Shown one piece after another: positions 17,232-26,283 of a DNA stretch of 64,000 nucleotides (position 1 is the first letter of the stretch; every line of letters begins with the position of its first letter). The position numbers were made by a program, and so were the translations under genes. This DNA comes from CAVPCZ01 sp963702445 (GTDB lineage Bacteria; Bacteroidota; Ignavibacteria; UBA10030; UBA6906). The DNA lies in contig CAVPCZ010000012.1 of assembly GCA_963702445.1 (NCBI GenBank), positions 62,001-126,000 of the forward strand. The letters run 5' to 3'. The notes below the pieces were generated by a model, which ran no database searches, had not been told where the DNA came from, and saw nothing but the letters and a program-made list of their open reading frames with translations.

Positions 17232-18569
17232 CTACAGGTTCTTTGTCTTCTGCTCCTTCACCCCCGAGGCAATGATCCAGCCAACCTTGCCGGACTGTGT
17301 GCGAACCTGGAGCCACCCGGGACCGCTCTCGGGTGAGAATTTGCTGACGATCTCAATTCTGTCGCCGTGGCGAACCGCCGCTTTCGGAATGACCTTCGAC
17401 TCCAGGGAGTGGTTCTTCCTGAGTCCCACCGCCGGGACATTGACGATTCCAGGACGCAGGTTCTTTCTCTCGGCGGCCGGGCGGGGATTGTCCTCAGGAG
17501 TGCGGGGGCTCTCCGCAGAAACCCCGGTCTGCTGTACTTCGCGCGATATCAGTTCCGGCGGGGGAAATGATTCAAGCACCGCTGATTCCGCCGGCCGGGT
17601 GGTCCTGCTGGAACGGAGTGGAACAATGGCTCCAAGAATGACGAAAGTCAGGGCGACGCCGAACACATAGACCATGACAGACGATCTCTGCTTCGCGGCA
17701 GGCACCGGCGCCTTTGCGGGAGGTATCGGTCTCCGTTTTTTCTGCACCGTGGTCTTTCTTTGCTGCGCTTTCCGTGACGCGGATGCTTTCATGCGTGTGA
17801 TCTCCTCGGGATCAACCGCGGGGCGATCTCCAGAAGCGACAAAGAACCCCGGGTCAAGATGAGCATTGGATGATGTCCCATCGGTTTTGCCAAGAACGAA
17901 CCCGACAATCTCGGAGTCAGGAAGCGATGTGTGAATTGCCGATGCAACAGCTTCGAGCGTTGAGCCGGTTGTCAGAATATCATCGACAACCAGAATCCGC
18001 GCACCCGCCTTGACGGCCGATCCATCGAAAACATAGGCACCGTCGAGTTCTTTCCGGTGCGCCGCGCGACCACCGAGTCCCTGAAGAGCCCGAGTTGTCC
18101 TGGTCTTCACGAGCCGCCCGGGCGCGTATGTCGCACCGCTCTGCAGCGCAATTGCCGTGCACAACCGGTCGAGTCCTGATGTCCCGTCTGCCGCCAGCTC
18201 GCCGCTCCGCAAAACGCGAACGACAACATCGAAGGGTCCTGCGCTGCAGATCAACGGTGCAGCAAAAGAAATCCAGCGCGAAGTCTGGGGTTCAATTCCT
18301 TCGTTGAAATCGCGGAGGTACTGTGAGATCGTGTCTGCATGCCCGGTACGCAAGGCATGATGGTAGGCACAGAAGTAGACATGGCCGAGTCCGTGCTCCC
18401 CGCCGGAAACCTCGAACAGATTACTGGATGGCTGTTTTTTCACAAGTCTCCTCCGTGTATTCCGACCCTGTTCATGGAATACCCGATCTCCATAACGCAA
18501 AACGTATGCCACCACCGTCAGGGCATGCCGCATACTTTCCGGAGAAACTTCACGTGCAACGCATTTCAT
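17232..18569 (-). CDS. ComF-like phosphoribosyltransferase fused to a membrane helix and SH3 domain
   Basis: 445 residues. Residues ~35-240 form a phosphoribosyltransferase domain with the PRPP-loop signature ARILVVDDILTTGST (about 188-202) and the ComF-like segment RTTRALQGLGGRAAHR. A lysine/arginine/proline-rich linker (about 245-290) leads to one membrane helix (VMVYVFGVALTFVILGAIV, about 298-317). A proline-rich stretch and a C-terminal bacterial SH3 domain follow (HSLESKVIPKAAVRHGDRI, GPGWLQVRTQSGKVGWI). ComF proteins assist DNA uptake and are not normally membrane-tethered. The topology puts the transferase in the cytoplasm and the SH3 domain outside, where SH3b domains bind cell wall or glycan. 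Start uncertain: no good ribosome binding site at 18569. Function unknown. Confidence 0.75.
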   Translation of the reverse strand: MKCVAREVSPESMRHALTVVAYVLRYGDRVFHEQGRNTRRRLVKKQPSSNLFEVSGGEHGLGHVYFCAYHHALRTGHADTISQYLRDFNEGIEPQTSRWISFAAPLICSAGPFDVVVRVLRSGELAADGTSGLDRLCTAIALQSGATYAPGRLVKTRTTRALQGLGGRAAHRKELDGAYVFDGSAVKAGARILVVDDILTTGSTLEAVASAIHTSLPDSEIVGFVLGKTDGTSSNAHLDPGFFVASGDRPAVDPEEITRMKASASRKAQQRKTTVQKKRRPIPPAKAPVPAAKQRSSVMVYVFGVALTFVILGAIVPLRSSRTTRPAESAVLESFPPPELISREVQQTGVSAESPRTPEDNPRPAAERKNLRPGIVNVPAVGLRKNHSLESKVIPKAAVRHGDRIEIVSKFSPESGPGWLQVRTQSGKVGWIIASGVKEQKTKNL

Positions 18570-18909
18570 GATAGCCGGTTACAGGAGCGGGCGTTAAAAA
18601 ATTGCGGGCGGGACAACGGGGTTCCGAAGAGGGGGTCGTTCTGACCGTTCTCTGCAAGAAATGGGAAACCGCAGTACGTCCGGTGGCCGGATAGGGGCAG
18701 ATCCGATGGATCATGTGTCCCTATGGTCACACATAGGTTCGCAAGGACCACACGCTACCGAAGAGTGAATCGATATGCAGGTGCATCGCGGGTCAGGCAC
18801 ACACGGCGCTTCGTGAGGTTGACCGGAAGAAGTGGTGTAACATTCGCTTTCGTTTGTCGTCTTAGGAGAAAGAGGGGGGTTCTTTCACACACAATATCGT
18901 GAGGGTGCC
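18570..18909. other. 340-base intergenic region with nested inverted repeats
   Basis: No convincing gene. It separates divergent genes and must hold both promoters. Two overlapping inverted repeats occur at 18713-18737: ATGTGT...ACACAT and CCTATG...CATAGG. They could be an operator, but spacing does not fit CRP/FNR. A GAGGG ribosome binding site precedes the gene at 18910. Confidence 0.35.
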
Positions 18910-19344
18910 ATGAAAGCCATAGGCGTAATGCTCGTTGCGGCATCCCTCGCAGCCAGTCCGTTGTGGGCTGATGAGGTGGTGCGAACGTGTGCGACAAGTG
19001 CGACGTACCGGCAGTTCAATCTGCCACGGTACGAACGCAATTATGTGGGATCGCTACACTTTCCTCTGGATGCCATCGTGGAAAGTGCTTTGCGTGAAGT
19101 TGCTCTCATCAAGCTCTGTCAGCCGGATGTGCAGAGTCCCGCCCTGTACGAAAGCGTGTGTGAACTTGCACGCGATGGCAATACGCCGGCGGTGAGGTAC
19201 AAGGCCTCGCTGGTAAAGCTCGTATTTGAAAACCCGGAGTTGTTCGTTGCTGAAGGCAAAGGGGAGTACCGGAACGACGAGGAGGTCTTTACGGCTATTG
19301 CACATCGGCTCCAGGAGACGGTACTGGCGGTTGTTGTCCGGTAA
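18910..19344 (+). CDS. Small secreted protein of unknown function
   Basis: 144 residues with GAGGG 5-6 bases before the ATG. Residues 1-21 are a signal peptide ending at LWADE. The mature protein is mainly helical, with two cysteines near the middle (LIKLCQPD, ESVCELARD) that could form a disulfide. One stretch reads VRYKASLVKLVFENPELF. No family recognised; its helix-rich pattern resembles a small repeat protein. It stands alone between two intergenic gaps. Confidence 0.7.
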   Translation: MKAIGVMLVAASLAASPLWADEVVRTCATSATYRQFNLPRYERNYVGSLHFPLDAIVESALREVALIKLCQPDVQSPALYESVCELARDGNTPAVRYKASLVKLVFENPELFVAEGKGEYRNDEEVFTAIAHRLQETVLAVVVR

Positions 19345-19410
19345 AGTTCGATATTTTTCACCGGGCGGGTTTCGTGACTTCAAGCCGGCAGACGCTTTGC
19401 ACGTGTACCC

Positions 19411-19431
19411 TTCAACCGCCGGCCGGCGTTG
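19411..19431. repeat. Near-perfect palindrome
   Basis: TCAACCGCCGGCCGGCGTTGA is palindromic apart from one position and lies about 70 bases after the secreted-protein gene. It could fold as a terminator hairpin without T-run or serve as an operator. Confidence 0.35.
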
Positions 19432-19551
19432 AGAGGATCCTTGCAGCTCTCCGCATGGAGCATATCGCAATATCGCCTGTGACTGGCCGGGGACAGTCAC
19501 AGGTGTGCGTGTAACATCACGTGCGCAACTGTAGCCAACACTGAACACAAT

Positions 19552-19734
19552 TCACTTGCCGTCTCCGAACATCCCCCAGGCGCGTTCCACGAAAAACGGA
19601 AAACTCCCTTCCACGCCCAGATTCTTTGCGTATTGCAGACGCCCTTTCACCGCCTGCAGGAAGTCCGGATACGTCTTGGACTTCAAGGCAAGCTTGTCGA
19701 GCTTGAGGATTCTGATGTAGTCCGGTGATGTCAT
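19552..19734 (-). CDS. Small hypothetical protein
   Basis: 60 residues starting MTSPDYIRILKLDKL, from the ATG at 19734 with GAAGAAGAG directly upstream; a start at 19785 is less likely. The product is soluble and basic in the middle (KSKTYPDFLQAVKGRLQYAK), with an aromatic end. No family recognised. Support is moderate: good ribosome binding site and protein-like composition, but short. Confidence 0.45.
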   Translation of the reverse strand: MTSPDYIRILKLDKLALKSKTYPDFLQAVKGRLQYAKNLGVEGSFPFFVERAWGMFGDGK

Positions 19735-19972
19735 CTCTTCTTCTCTGCTAATGACCCGAAAACAGCTGTTGCCCATCTCTATCAATGATGCAATATTGAT
19801 GCCAAATCACAATAGCTGACACCGGATAGTTTCTCTCTCTCCATTTCGTCTTCTCTAAACCCCTTCCCGCCTTTTCTGTGTGGCGCCGGTAGCAATTCCT
19901 TCATTCTTCGCCGTCTACGGTCGTAGATTCAGGGCGGGCAATCTTTTTTCCACTCTGAACCGGAGGCGGACA

Positions 19973-22291
19973 ATGCAGTGGATGAAATATCCGGGGCTAC
20001 TCCTGTGCCTTTGCTGTGGGCCGGCGATGGCCGCACACCGGCCCTCCCCTCAACAGGTTGTTGCCCTCCGGCTGAATGGGTCTGTCTCTATTGACGGGGT
20101 TCTCACCGAAGAGGCGTGGCAGCGCCCCGGCTATACCGCATTACTGCAACAGGAACCGGATGAAGGAGCACCACCTTCCCAACGGAGTGAAGTGTGGATT
20201 GCATACGACGACGGCGCACTGTATTTTGCCGCACGTTATGCCGACACCCATCCGGATTCCATCATGGCGCGCCTCGTCCGGCGCGATTTTATCTGGGGAG
20301 ATCCTTCTGACGGCTGTGTGCTCTACATCGATTCCTATCGCGACAGAAGGAGCGGCTACTTCTTCTACGTTTCCGCTGCAGGCGCCCTCGCCGATGGGCT
20401 CATAGAAAACGACGTCAAACAACCGAACGACCTCTCCTGGGATGCCGTGTGGGAAGGTGCCGCACGGATCGACGCAGGCGGATGGTCGGTGGAAATGAGA
20501 ATCCCGTACTCCCAGTTGCGGTTTGACGAAGGCAACTCTCCCGTCTGGGGAATTAACGTTGAGCGTTTCATCAGCCGGAGGGCTGAGACCGACATGATCG
20601 TGTATACTCCCCGGAATGAAAGCGGGTTTGCTTCGCGGTTTCCGGATCTTGTGGGAATTGAGGGAGGCATGTCATCAGCCCGGACGGAGGTCATGCCCTA
20701 TGTCACCAGCAAGGCGGAATATGTGGGAAACGACCCGGCCGATCCGTTCAATCCGGGGAAGAGATTCCTTTTCGGAGGTGGCGTTGACATCAGGGCGGGC
20801 CTCGGGAGCAGCCTCACCCTGAACGGAACGATCAATCCTGATTTTGGACAGGTCGAAGTTGATCCGGCCATCGTAAACCTCACCGATGTGGAGTATTCGT
20901 TTGAGGAGAAGCGCCCATTCTTTACGGAAGGGGTGAACATCTACCGCTTCGGCCAGGGAGGTGCGAACAACAGGGTGATGTTCAACTGGCAGCATCCGGA
21001 GATCTTCTACAGCAGGCGGATCGGGCGGGCACCGCAGGGCAGTGTACCTCCAAGCGACTACTCCGAAGTCCCGGCAGGCACACACATCCTCGCAGCGGGC
21101 AAGATATCCGGTCGGATTCTTGACGATTGGAAAGTGGGCATGGTGCATGCCGTCACACAACGGGAGTTTGCGAGAATTGACAATGGGGGTCTACGTACGC
21201 AGGTGGAGACAGAGCCCCTGGCCTACTACGGCATTCTCCGCACGCAGCGGGACTTCGATGAAGGACGCCAGGGAGCGGGTCTCCTTGCGACATTCACGAA
21301 CCGGTTCTTCGGCGATCCATCGCTTCGCACGGCAGTCAGCAGTTCCGCCGTTGTCGCGGCGGTTGATGGGTGGACCTTTCTGGACGCAGAAAGGACCTAT
21401 GTCCTGTCGGGATGGGCCGGTCTGTCCCGGGTGAACGGCAGCCAGAGCAGGATGATCGGCATCCAGCAGAGCGCGGGACACTACTTCCAGCGCCCGGATG
21501 TGAGTTATCTCGGCGTCGACAGTTCCGCCACATCCCTTACCGGGTATGCCGGCAGACTGATGGTCAACAAGAACCGCGGCAGGTGGACGATGAACGCGGC
21601 GTTCGGCTTTTTGAGTCCCCGTTTCGAGGTGAACGATCTTGGATATGTGCCCTACAGCGATTTGATGAACGCCCATTTTTTCACGGGCTATCGATGGAAC
21701 ACACCGACCGCGTACTATCTGAATGCAGGAATCAACGCCGCGACATTCGCCAGCTGGGATTTCGGGGGGAACAACACCCTGCGTGGTTACTGGCTGGGAA
21801 GCTATATCACACTTCCCACCCTGTACGGGGCCAATTTCACCTTTCAGTACAACCCGGAATCATTCAGTGCCCGGGCGACACGCGGCGGACCGTTGATGCT
21901 GAATCCCATCGGCCGGACATTCAATCTGATCCTCTATACAGACAACCGTCTCTGGTGGGTTCTCAATCTGGTCGGTTTTGCCAGGACGGGGGAGAACCAG
22001 GAGTCCCGATCCGTCACTGCAAACGTCGAGGTCAAGCTTACGCCAACGCTCACCCTCTCCGTCGGCCCTCAGTTTTCGAAGGACAAATACGGGGCCCAAT
22101 GGGTGAGTGCTTTTCCTGATCTCTGGGCGCCCGACACATACGGGAAGCGCTATGTATTTGCACACCTTGATCAAACGACATTCGCAGCGGACATCCGCGT
22201 CGACTGGATCATCAATCCGAAACTGAGTTTCCAGGTCTACTGCAACCGCTTATTTCGTCCGGCAACTATACCGATTTCAAGGCGCTCGTGA
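19973..22291 (+). CDS. DUF5916 / CBM9-domain outer-membrane protein, main part (frameshifted near 22250)
   Basis: Start at ATG 19973 with GGAGG six bases upstream. A signal peptide (LLLCLCCGPAMAA) leads to a carbohydrate-binding family-9-like domain (VSIDGVLTEEAWQRPG, EVWIAYDDGALYFAARY). A long DUF5916 region follows (VDPAIVNLTDVEYSFEEKRPFFTEG, IFYSRRIGR), with the alternating strands of an outer-membrane barrel. These proteins are common in Bacteroidota and are thought to handle glycans or peptides at the surface. Around 22246 the expected reading continues in another frame (QPLISSGNYTDF), so one base appears missing and this frame ends early at the TGA of 22289-22291. The C-terminus is in the next entry. 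Confidence 0.8.
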   Translation: MQWMKYPGLLLCLCCGPAMAAHRPSPQQVVALRLNGSVSIDGVLTEEAWQRPGYTALLQQEPDEGAPPSQRSEVWIAYDDGALYFAARYADTHPDSIMARLVRRDFIWGDPSDGCVLYIDSYRDRRSGYFFYVSAAGALADGLIENDVKQPNDLSWDAVWEGAARIDAGGWSVEMRIPYSQLRFDEGNSPVWGINVERFISRRAETDMIVYTPRNESGFASRFPDLVGIEGGMSSARTEVMPYVTSKAEYVGNDPADPFNPGKRFLFGGGVDIRAGLGSSLTLNGTINPDFGQVEVDPAIVNLTDVEYSFEEKRPFFTEGVNIYRFGQGGANNRVMFNWQHPEIFYSRRIGRAPQGSVPPSDYSEVPAGTHILAAGKISGRILDDWKVGMVHAVTQREFARIDNGGLRTQVETEPLAYYGILRTQRDFDEGRQGAGLLATFTNRFFGDPSLRTAVSSSAVVAAVDGWTFLDAERTYVLSGWAGLSRVNGSQSRMIGIQQSAGHYFQRPDVSYLGVDSSATSLTGYAGRLMVNKNRGRWTMNAAFGFLSPRFEVNDLGYVPYSDLMNAHFFTGYRWNTPTAYYLNAGINAATFASWDFGGNNTLRGYWLGSYITLPTLYGANFTFQYNPESFSARATRGGPLMLNPIGRTFNLILYTDNRLWWVLNLVGFARTGENQESRSVTANVEVKLTPTLTLSVGPQFSKDKYGAQWVSAFPDLWAPDTYGKRYVFAHLDQTTFAADIRVDWIINPKLSFQVYCNRLFRPATIPISRRS

Positions 22292-22647
22292 GGCCGAAAT
22301 CGTACAGCTTCATGAAATATGGTGAAGACGGTTCCACCATCGTGCCGCTCACATCAGAGACCGGAGAGGTTCTGGGATATGAGCTTGATCCGGACGGACA
22401 GGGTCCCGCAGCCGCCGGCACAATCGGGAACCCCGACTTCAATATCGTCTCTCTCCGCGGCAACGCCGTCCTCCGGTGGGAATACATGCCCGGATCGAGC
22501 CTGTACCTGGTATGGACACAGAACAGGTCGGACTACGAGCCCGTGGGCGAATTCGAGTTCCGGCGGTCCATGACCCACCTCTTCACGGTGAAGCCCGACA
22601 ACATCTTCATGCTGAAGCTCTCGTACTGGTGGGGCGGGGCTCTGTGA
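22288..22647 (+). CDS. C-terminal fragment of the DUF5916 protein
   Basis: 119 residues in a different frame that continue the protein above without loss of similarity: ...KALVRPKSYSFMKYGEDG... and the last barrel strands with the ending MLKLSYWWGGAL. It has no start signal of its own. The sense of the frame before 22288 back to about 22246 is also protein-like, which places the one-base deletion at about 22246. Confidence 0.7.
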   Translation: MRPKSYSFMKYGEDGSTIVPLTSETGEVLGYELDPDGQGPAAAGTIGNPDFNIVSLRGNAVLRWEYMPGSSLYLVWTQNRSDYEPVGEFEFRRSMTHLFTVKPDNIFMLKLSYWWGGAL

Positions 22648-22802
22648 GAAGCCCGTTTTTCCTGTCTTGCCATATCCGGCAAAGAGATGCTAAAAAAACA
22701 TGCAAAAATACCTAGGAATTCCCGCCAGAAGGCCTTCCGGAGACGCCTGGACTGAAACATCGCACTGTTTTCTTCTGTACATTATAGGTAGAGGATGGCA
22801 GT

Positions 22803-22816
22803 GCGGGCATGCCCGC
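22803..22816. repeat. 14-base perfect palindrome upstream of the PP2C gene
   Basis: GCGGGCATGCCCGC lies 21 bases before the ATG at 22838. It could be an operator or a leader hairpin that shields the ribosome binding site, which is otherwise poor. Confidence 0.4.
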
Positions 22817-22837
22817 GCCGTTTGCCGACGGACAACC

Positions 22838-23935
22838 ATGGCAGAAGACACTCAAAAGAACCCCGGCATCATCTCGACCCTCAAAGATGATATCTCGCAG
22901 GGGGGGTTCTTTGCCACACTGAAGAGAGAAGCGGAAGAGATCGAAGACTTCTATCTCAGCGAGGAGGAGCACGAACGACTGAGCAGGAAAGGCCCAGTCT
23001 GGCGATGGTTTATCCTTGCCTGGTGGGTTCTCAAGAATTCCTTCTACAGACTCACGCCGGCCAGGAGACTCCTGCTGGCTTTCGGTCTCATGCTTCTGCT
23101 CTTCAAGGTCAGTTGGACCGGTCAGCAGGGCCAGACGTCGGTGAACTTTGAATTTGTTGGTGTCGCGTGTGTCCTTCTCGTCCTCATTCTGGAGCTGAAG
23201 GACAAACTTCTGGCACGCGGTGAACTGGAATCCGGACGCGCTGTTCAGCGCGCCATGAGTCCGGAGCCGACTCCCTCCGTTCCGGGATGGAATGTCTGGC
23301 TCTTCACCAGATCCGCAAATGAAGTCGGCGGAGATCTCGTGGACTTCCTCCGGCTCACGGGAGACCGTTGCGGGGTTGCCATCGGCGATGTCGCCGGCAA
23401 AGGGCTGGGGGCCGCACTGTTCATGGTCAAGATCCAGGCAACGCTCAGCGCCATCGCTTCGGAATATCCATCGCTGAATGATCTCGCATCAAAACTGAAC
23501 AGCATTCTCATCCGCGACGGGATGCCGGGCAAGTTTGCATCCCTGATCTTTGTCCGCATCGACTCCCCTGCCGGAATACTCCGCTACGTGAATGCGGGAC
23601 ATTTGCCTCCTCTCGTGGTTTCACCGGAAGGTGTGGAACAACTCCCGAAAGGGAACGTCGCCCTGGGGCTGTCCGCCGATGCGGTGTACGACGCCCACGA
23701 AATTACCCTGAGCACCGGCCAGACGCTGGTTCTCTACTCGGACGGGCTCACGGAAGCTCAGAACGAGGCGGGAGAGTTCTACGGATTGGAACGGTTTGAA
23801 GCGCTCTGCAAACAACTTGCCGGACTTTCCGCGCCGGCCTTCGGAGAACGTATTGTGGCCGAGGTAGCCCGCTTCGAGGGAGAATCGCGGAGGAATGACG
23901 ATCTTTCGCTGGCGATCCTCCAGAAATCCGCCTGA
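22838..23935 (+). CDS. Membrane-bound PP2C/SpoIIE-family serine phosphatase
   Basis: 365 residues from ATG 22838 (the upstream extension is discarded). A cytoplasmic acidic N-terminus is followed by two membrane helices (about residues 75-90 and 103-120). The SpoIIE/RsbU phosphatase domain runs from about 150 to the end. Its metal-binding motifs are present: NEVGGDLVDF, GDVAGKGLGAALFM, YSDGLTEAQN and RRNDDLSLAIL. Such enzymes dephosphorylate STAS-domain anti-sigma-factor antagonists. No kinase or antagonist gene is adjacent, so its partner may be the module at 36.6-37.4 kb or one outside the window. Confidence 0.85.
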   Translation: MAEDTQKNPGIISTLKDDISQGGFFATLKREAEEIEDFYLSEEEHERLSRKGPVWRWFILAWWVLKNSFYRLTPARRLLLAFGLMLLLFKVSWTGQQGQTSVNFEFVGVACVLLVLILELKDKLLARGELESGRAVQRAMSPEPTPSVPGWNVWLFTRSANEVGGDLVDFLRLTGDRCGVAIGDVAGKGLGAALFMVKIQATLSAIASEYPSLNDLASKLNSILIRDGMPGKFASLIFVRIDSPAGILRYVNAGHLPPLVVSPEGVEQLPKGNVALGLSADAVYDAHEITLSTGQTLVLYSDGLTEAQNEAGEFYGLERFEALCKQLAGLSAPAFGERIVAEVARFEGESRRNDDLSLAILQKSA

Positions 23936-23953
23936 TCTGCCCGCCTGATCAAC

Positions 23954-24469
23954 TCACCTTTGCCCGGAATTCCGGTAGATCCACGGTGCCATGGGGTCCG
24001 GCTGTGACCAGAGCCCGACACGTTTGCTGCGTGCAGTTTCCTCGAGGGCTTTGTACTCCTTGTTCTTCGGGGAATAACGGGAGAACCACCAGGCCAGACC
24101 GTGTGAGAGGAGATGCCTGTTGAGTTCCGTGCCGTCTTTCAGGCGGATCGTGCACAATTCCCTCCCGTACCTGTCACGCTTTGAGGTAAAGACCAGGACG
24201 GTATCGTGCAGACAGAGCTTCTGCACCATCTTCGCCGCTTCTTCACCGTACGGTTGAGGATACTCCGGACAGTCAATGCCGAGGAGACGCAGCTTGTGTA
24301 TCACATGCACGCTGTCCACTCCGGTGAGTGTGTCGCCGTCGTGGACCTTTGTGATGCGCAGTCTTTGCTGCGCGCCGGCTGCCGTGGAGAGCAGAACCGC
24401 AAACCACAGCATTAGTACCGATCGCAAACAACTTGTGCCGTACCGGCCGGACCATGTGCGCGTCAGCAT
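23954..24469 (-). CDS. Secreted staphylococcal-nuclease-like (SNase) endonuclease
   Basis: 171 residues from the ATG at 24469; ATG 24499 is an alternative. A basic start and hydrophobic core (LMLWFAVLLSTAAGA) form a signal peptide. The SNase fold shows KVHDGDTLTG, the catalytic arginine and glutamate in RLLGIDCPE, and the second arginine in RDRYGREL. A C-terminal extension (WFSRYSPKNKEYKALEE) is typical of Gram-negative members. It degrades DNA and RNA outside the cytoplasm with calcium. It follows the thymidylate-synthase-like gene after about 150 bases on the same strand, which may be chance. Confidence 0.85.
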   Translation of the reverse strand: MLTRTWSGRYGTSCLRSVLMLWFAVLLSTAAGAQQRLRITKVHDGDTLTGVDSVHVIHKLRLLGIDCPEYPQPYGEEAAKMVQKLCLHDTVLVFTSKRDRYGRELCTIRLKDGTELNRHLLSHGLAWWFSRYSPKNKEYKALEETARSKRVGLWSQPDPMAPWIYRNSGQR

Positions 24470-24623
24470 TGTTTCCGCTGTCCGCCGTTCGTCTTGCATC
24501 CGCCCGGAATCGTAAGCTGATGCTCCCCCTTTCGATTCTCTCCCTTGAAGACCCATGGATGTGGACCGGCTGCCACGGAGAATTTCTCCTCCCCAATGTA
24601 CTGTCATGTCGTTGTCGGAGGAA

Positions 24624-25463
24624 CTACCGTGTCATCGCCCGGGCTTTCTCAAGGATACCCGGGCGGGCAGCCTCCATCATCTCGCGCACGTCTTCAAGCA
24701 ACATGGTTCGTTGTTCGAATGTGCGCTTGTTGAGTGCTCCCAGGAAACGGCCTTCGAATTCGCGGAAGTAGGAACCGTAGATGTGGTAACTGTCCGCCAG
24801 GTGGCAATACCGTCCCACCGCAACACGCCTGCCGGTTTTCGCCGAAACATTTTCGGCAATCAGTTTCTGCAGCTGTACAAGCGCAAAGATGTTCATAAAC
24901 GCCGCCTTGTAGGCGTCATTCGAACGGAAGCGGACATTCATGCTGAGAACCGGGGTCGCGTTTTCCTCCGTGATCCGGCACCAGATGCTCTGCAGGCACG
25001 GGGGATCGTAGCAATCATTGTCTTCCCATACCTTCCACGTGATGGATTGGGCGCGGCGTGTGTACGGTGTCTCCGCCAGTTTCCGGGACATCGTTTCGAT
25101 TTGATTGAAGGGTTCAAACGCCGGCGGATTGTATTTGAACAGGCGCTGGTGGTAGGTGTATTCCCACCGGGTGTCTTCCGGATCGTCGGCTCTGCGCACG
25201 AGATGGTCTTTGATGCCCTCGCACACCTCCATGGTGTATTCCTGAAGATCCTCCGGACCGCCCGGGAAATCCTTGTGGATCACCGGTTCCTTCAACGGAT
25301 CCAATACCGTGAGGAGCATCGTGGCATCGATGCTCGCCGGGTCGTCCGGTTTGTCATACTGGGTCTTGATCCGGGCGCCGCTTTTGTGCAGTTCAATCAG
25401 GGAATTCTCCCACGCTCTGGCAATGCAGTCACCTTCGACGTGTAACACCGGTATGCCATTCAT
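24624..25463 (-). CDS. Divergent thymidylate-synthase-family protein
   Basis: 279 residues from the ATG at 25463 (AAGGAAC upstream). The C-terminal two-thirds align by eye with thymidylate synthase: R136-R137 (phosphate-binding arginines), PPC156 (nucleophile), R180-S-N-D183, N191 (the asparagine that favours dUMP over dCMP), and an H227-x-Y229 motif after D224. The histidine that normally follows the cysteine is Leu157, and the usual N-terminal 'ELLWFL' segment is not seen. It resembles the divergent archaeal TysY type more than bacterial ThyA. It could be a true thymidylate synthase or a pyrimidine-modifying relative such as a hydroxymethylase. No folate gene is adjacent. Confidence 0.72.
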   Translation of the reverse strand: MNGIPVLHVEGDCIARAWENSLIELHKSGARIKTQYDKPDDPASIDATMLLTVLDPLKEPVIHKDFPGGPEDLQEYTMEVCEGIKDHLVRRADDPEDTRWEYTYHQRLFKYNPPAFEPFNQIETMSRKLAETPYTRRAQSITWKVWEDNDCYDPPCLQSIWCRITEENATPVLSMNVRFRSNDAYKAAFMNIFALVQLQKLIAENVSAKTGRRVAVGRYCHLADSYHIYGSYFREFEGRFLGALNKRTFEQRTMLLEDVREMMEAARPGILEKARAMTR

Positions 25464-25722
25464 GATCGTGTTCCTTCGGTAGAATGTTTCGATCGGGTGC
25501 GGAGGGCAAGCACAAGGTACGCCAAGGAACCGAGAAAGGCAACGGAACGGCATCCGCGCAAGATCCACGCCCGGCCTGCCGGCAGGAACCTCGAACGGAG
25601 ATATGCTTCCGGGAAATGTCCTCGAAGGATGCCGGAGCGGCAGAAGAACTCTTGCCTCCATCCGTCAAAAGGACTATCTTGGATCCCATTGCCGTTCACC
25701 CACCATCATTCAGGAGGTTCCC

Positions 25723-26283
25723 ATGGTCTCGATTCTCTCGCTCTGGCTTCCCATTCTGTTGTCGGCGGTGTTTGTCTTTGTCCTCAGCTCGCTGATCCAC
25801 ATGGTCCTCGGCTATCATGCGAATGACATGCGCAAGCTCCCGGATGAGAACGCCCTTGCCGAAACACTCCGGAAGCTGAACATCCCGCCGGGCGAATACA
25901 TCCTCCCCCACGCCGCGAGCCCCAGGGAGATGAATTCACCGGAGTATCAGGAGAAAGTGAAGAAGGGGCCGGGGGCAATCCTGACCATCTGGCCCGGCGG
26001 CCGCCCGTCCATGGCTGCTAATCTGAGCCAATGGTTCATCTATTCGATACTCATAGGCATTTTCGCCGCATATGTGGCCGGCCGGGCCCTTGGACCCGGA
26101 GCCCATTACCTGGCCGTGTTCCGCTTTGCCGGGGTCACGGCATTTGCCTGCTACGCCATCGCCGGCTGGCAGAATTCCATCTGGTTCAAGCGCTCCTGGT
26201 CCGTCACACTCAAGAACACGTTTGATGGCCTGGTCTACGCACTGGTCACGGCGGGGACGTTCGGCTGGCTGTGGCCACGGTAG
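25723..26283 (+). CDS. Integral membrane protein of unknown function
   Basis: 186 residues from the ATG at 25723, with AGGAGG 6 bases upstream. Four hydrophobic segments are visible: residues ~4-26 (ending in SSLIHMVLGY), then SQWFIYSILIGIFAAYVAG, FAGVTAFACYAIAGW and DGLVYALVTAGTFGWLW. Between the first and second lies a soluble stretch with prolines (LNIPPGEYILPHAASPREM). I have seen similar short proteins annotated only as hypothetical. No operon partner on the plus strand. Confidence 0.72.
   Translation: MVSILSLWLPILLSAVFVFVLSSLIHMVLGYHANDMRKLPDENALAETLRKLNIPPGEYILPHAASPREMNSPEYQEKVKKGPGAILTIWPGGRPSMAANLSQWFIYSILIGIFAAYVAGRALGPGAHYLAVFRFAGVTAFACYAIAGWQNSIWFKRSWSVTLKNTFDGLVYALVTAGTFGWLWPR

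Noticed and set aside
18713..18734. CRP/FNR-like site
   Set aside because: Half-sites TGTG/CACA are 2 bases too far apart for the consensus.
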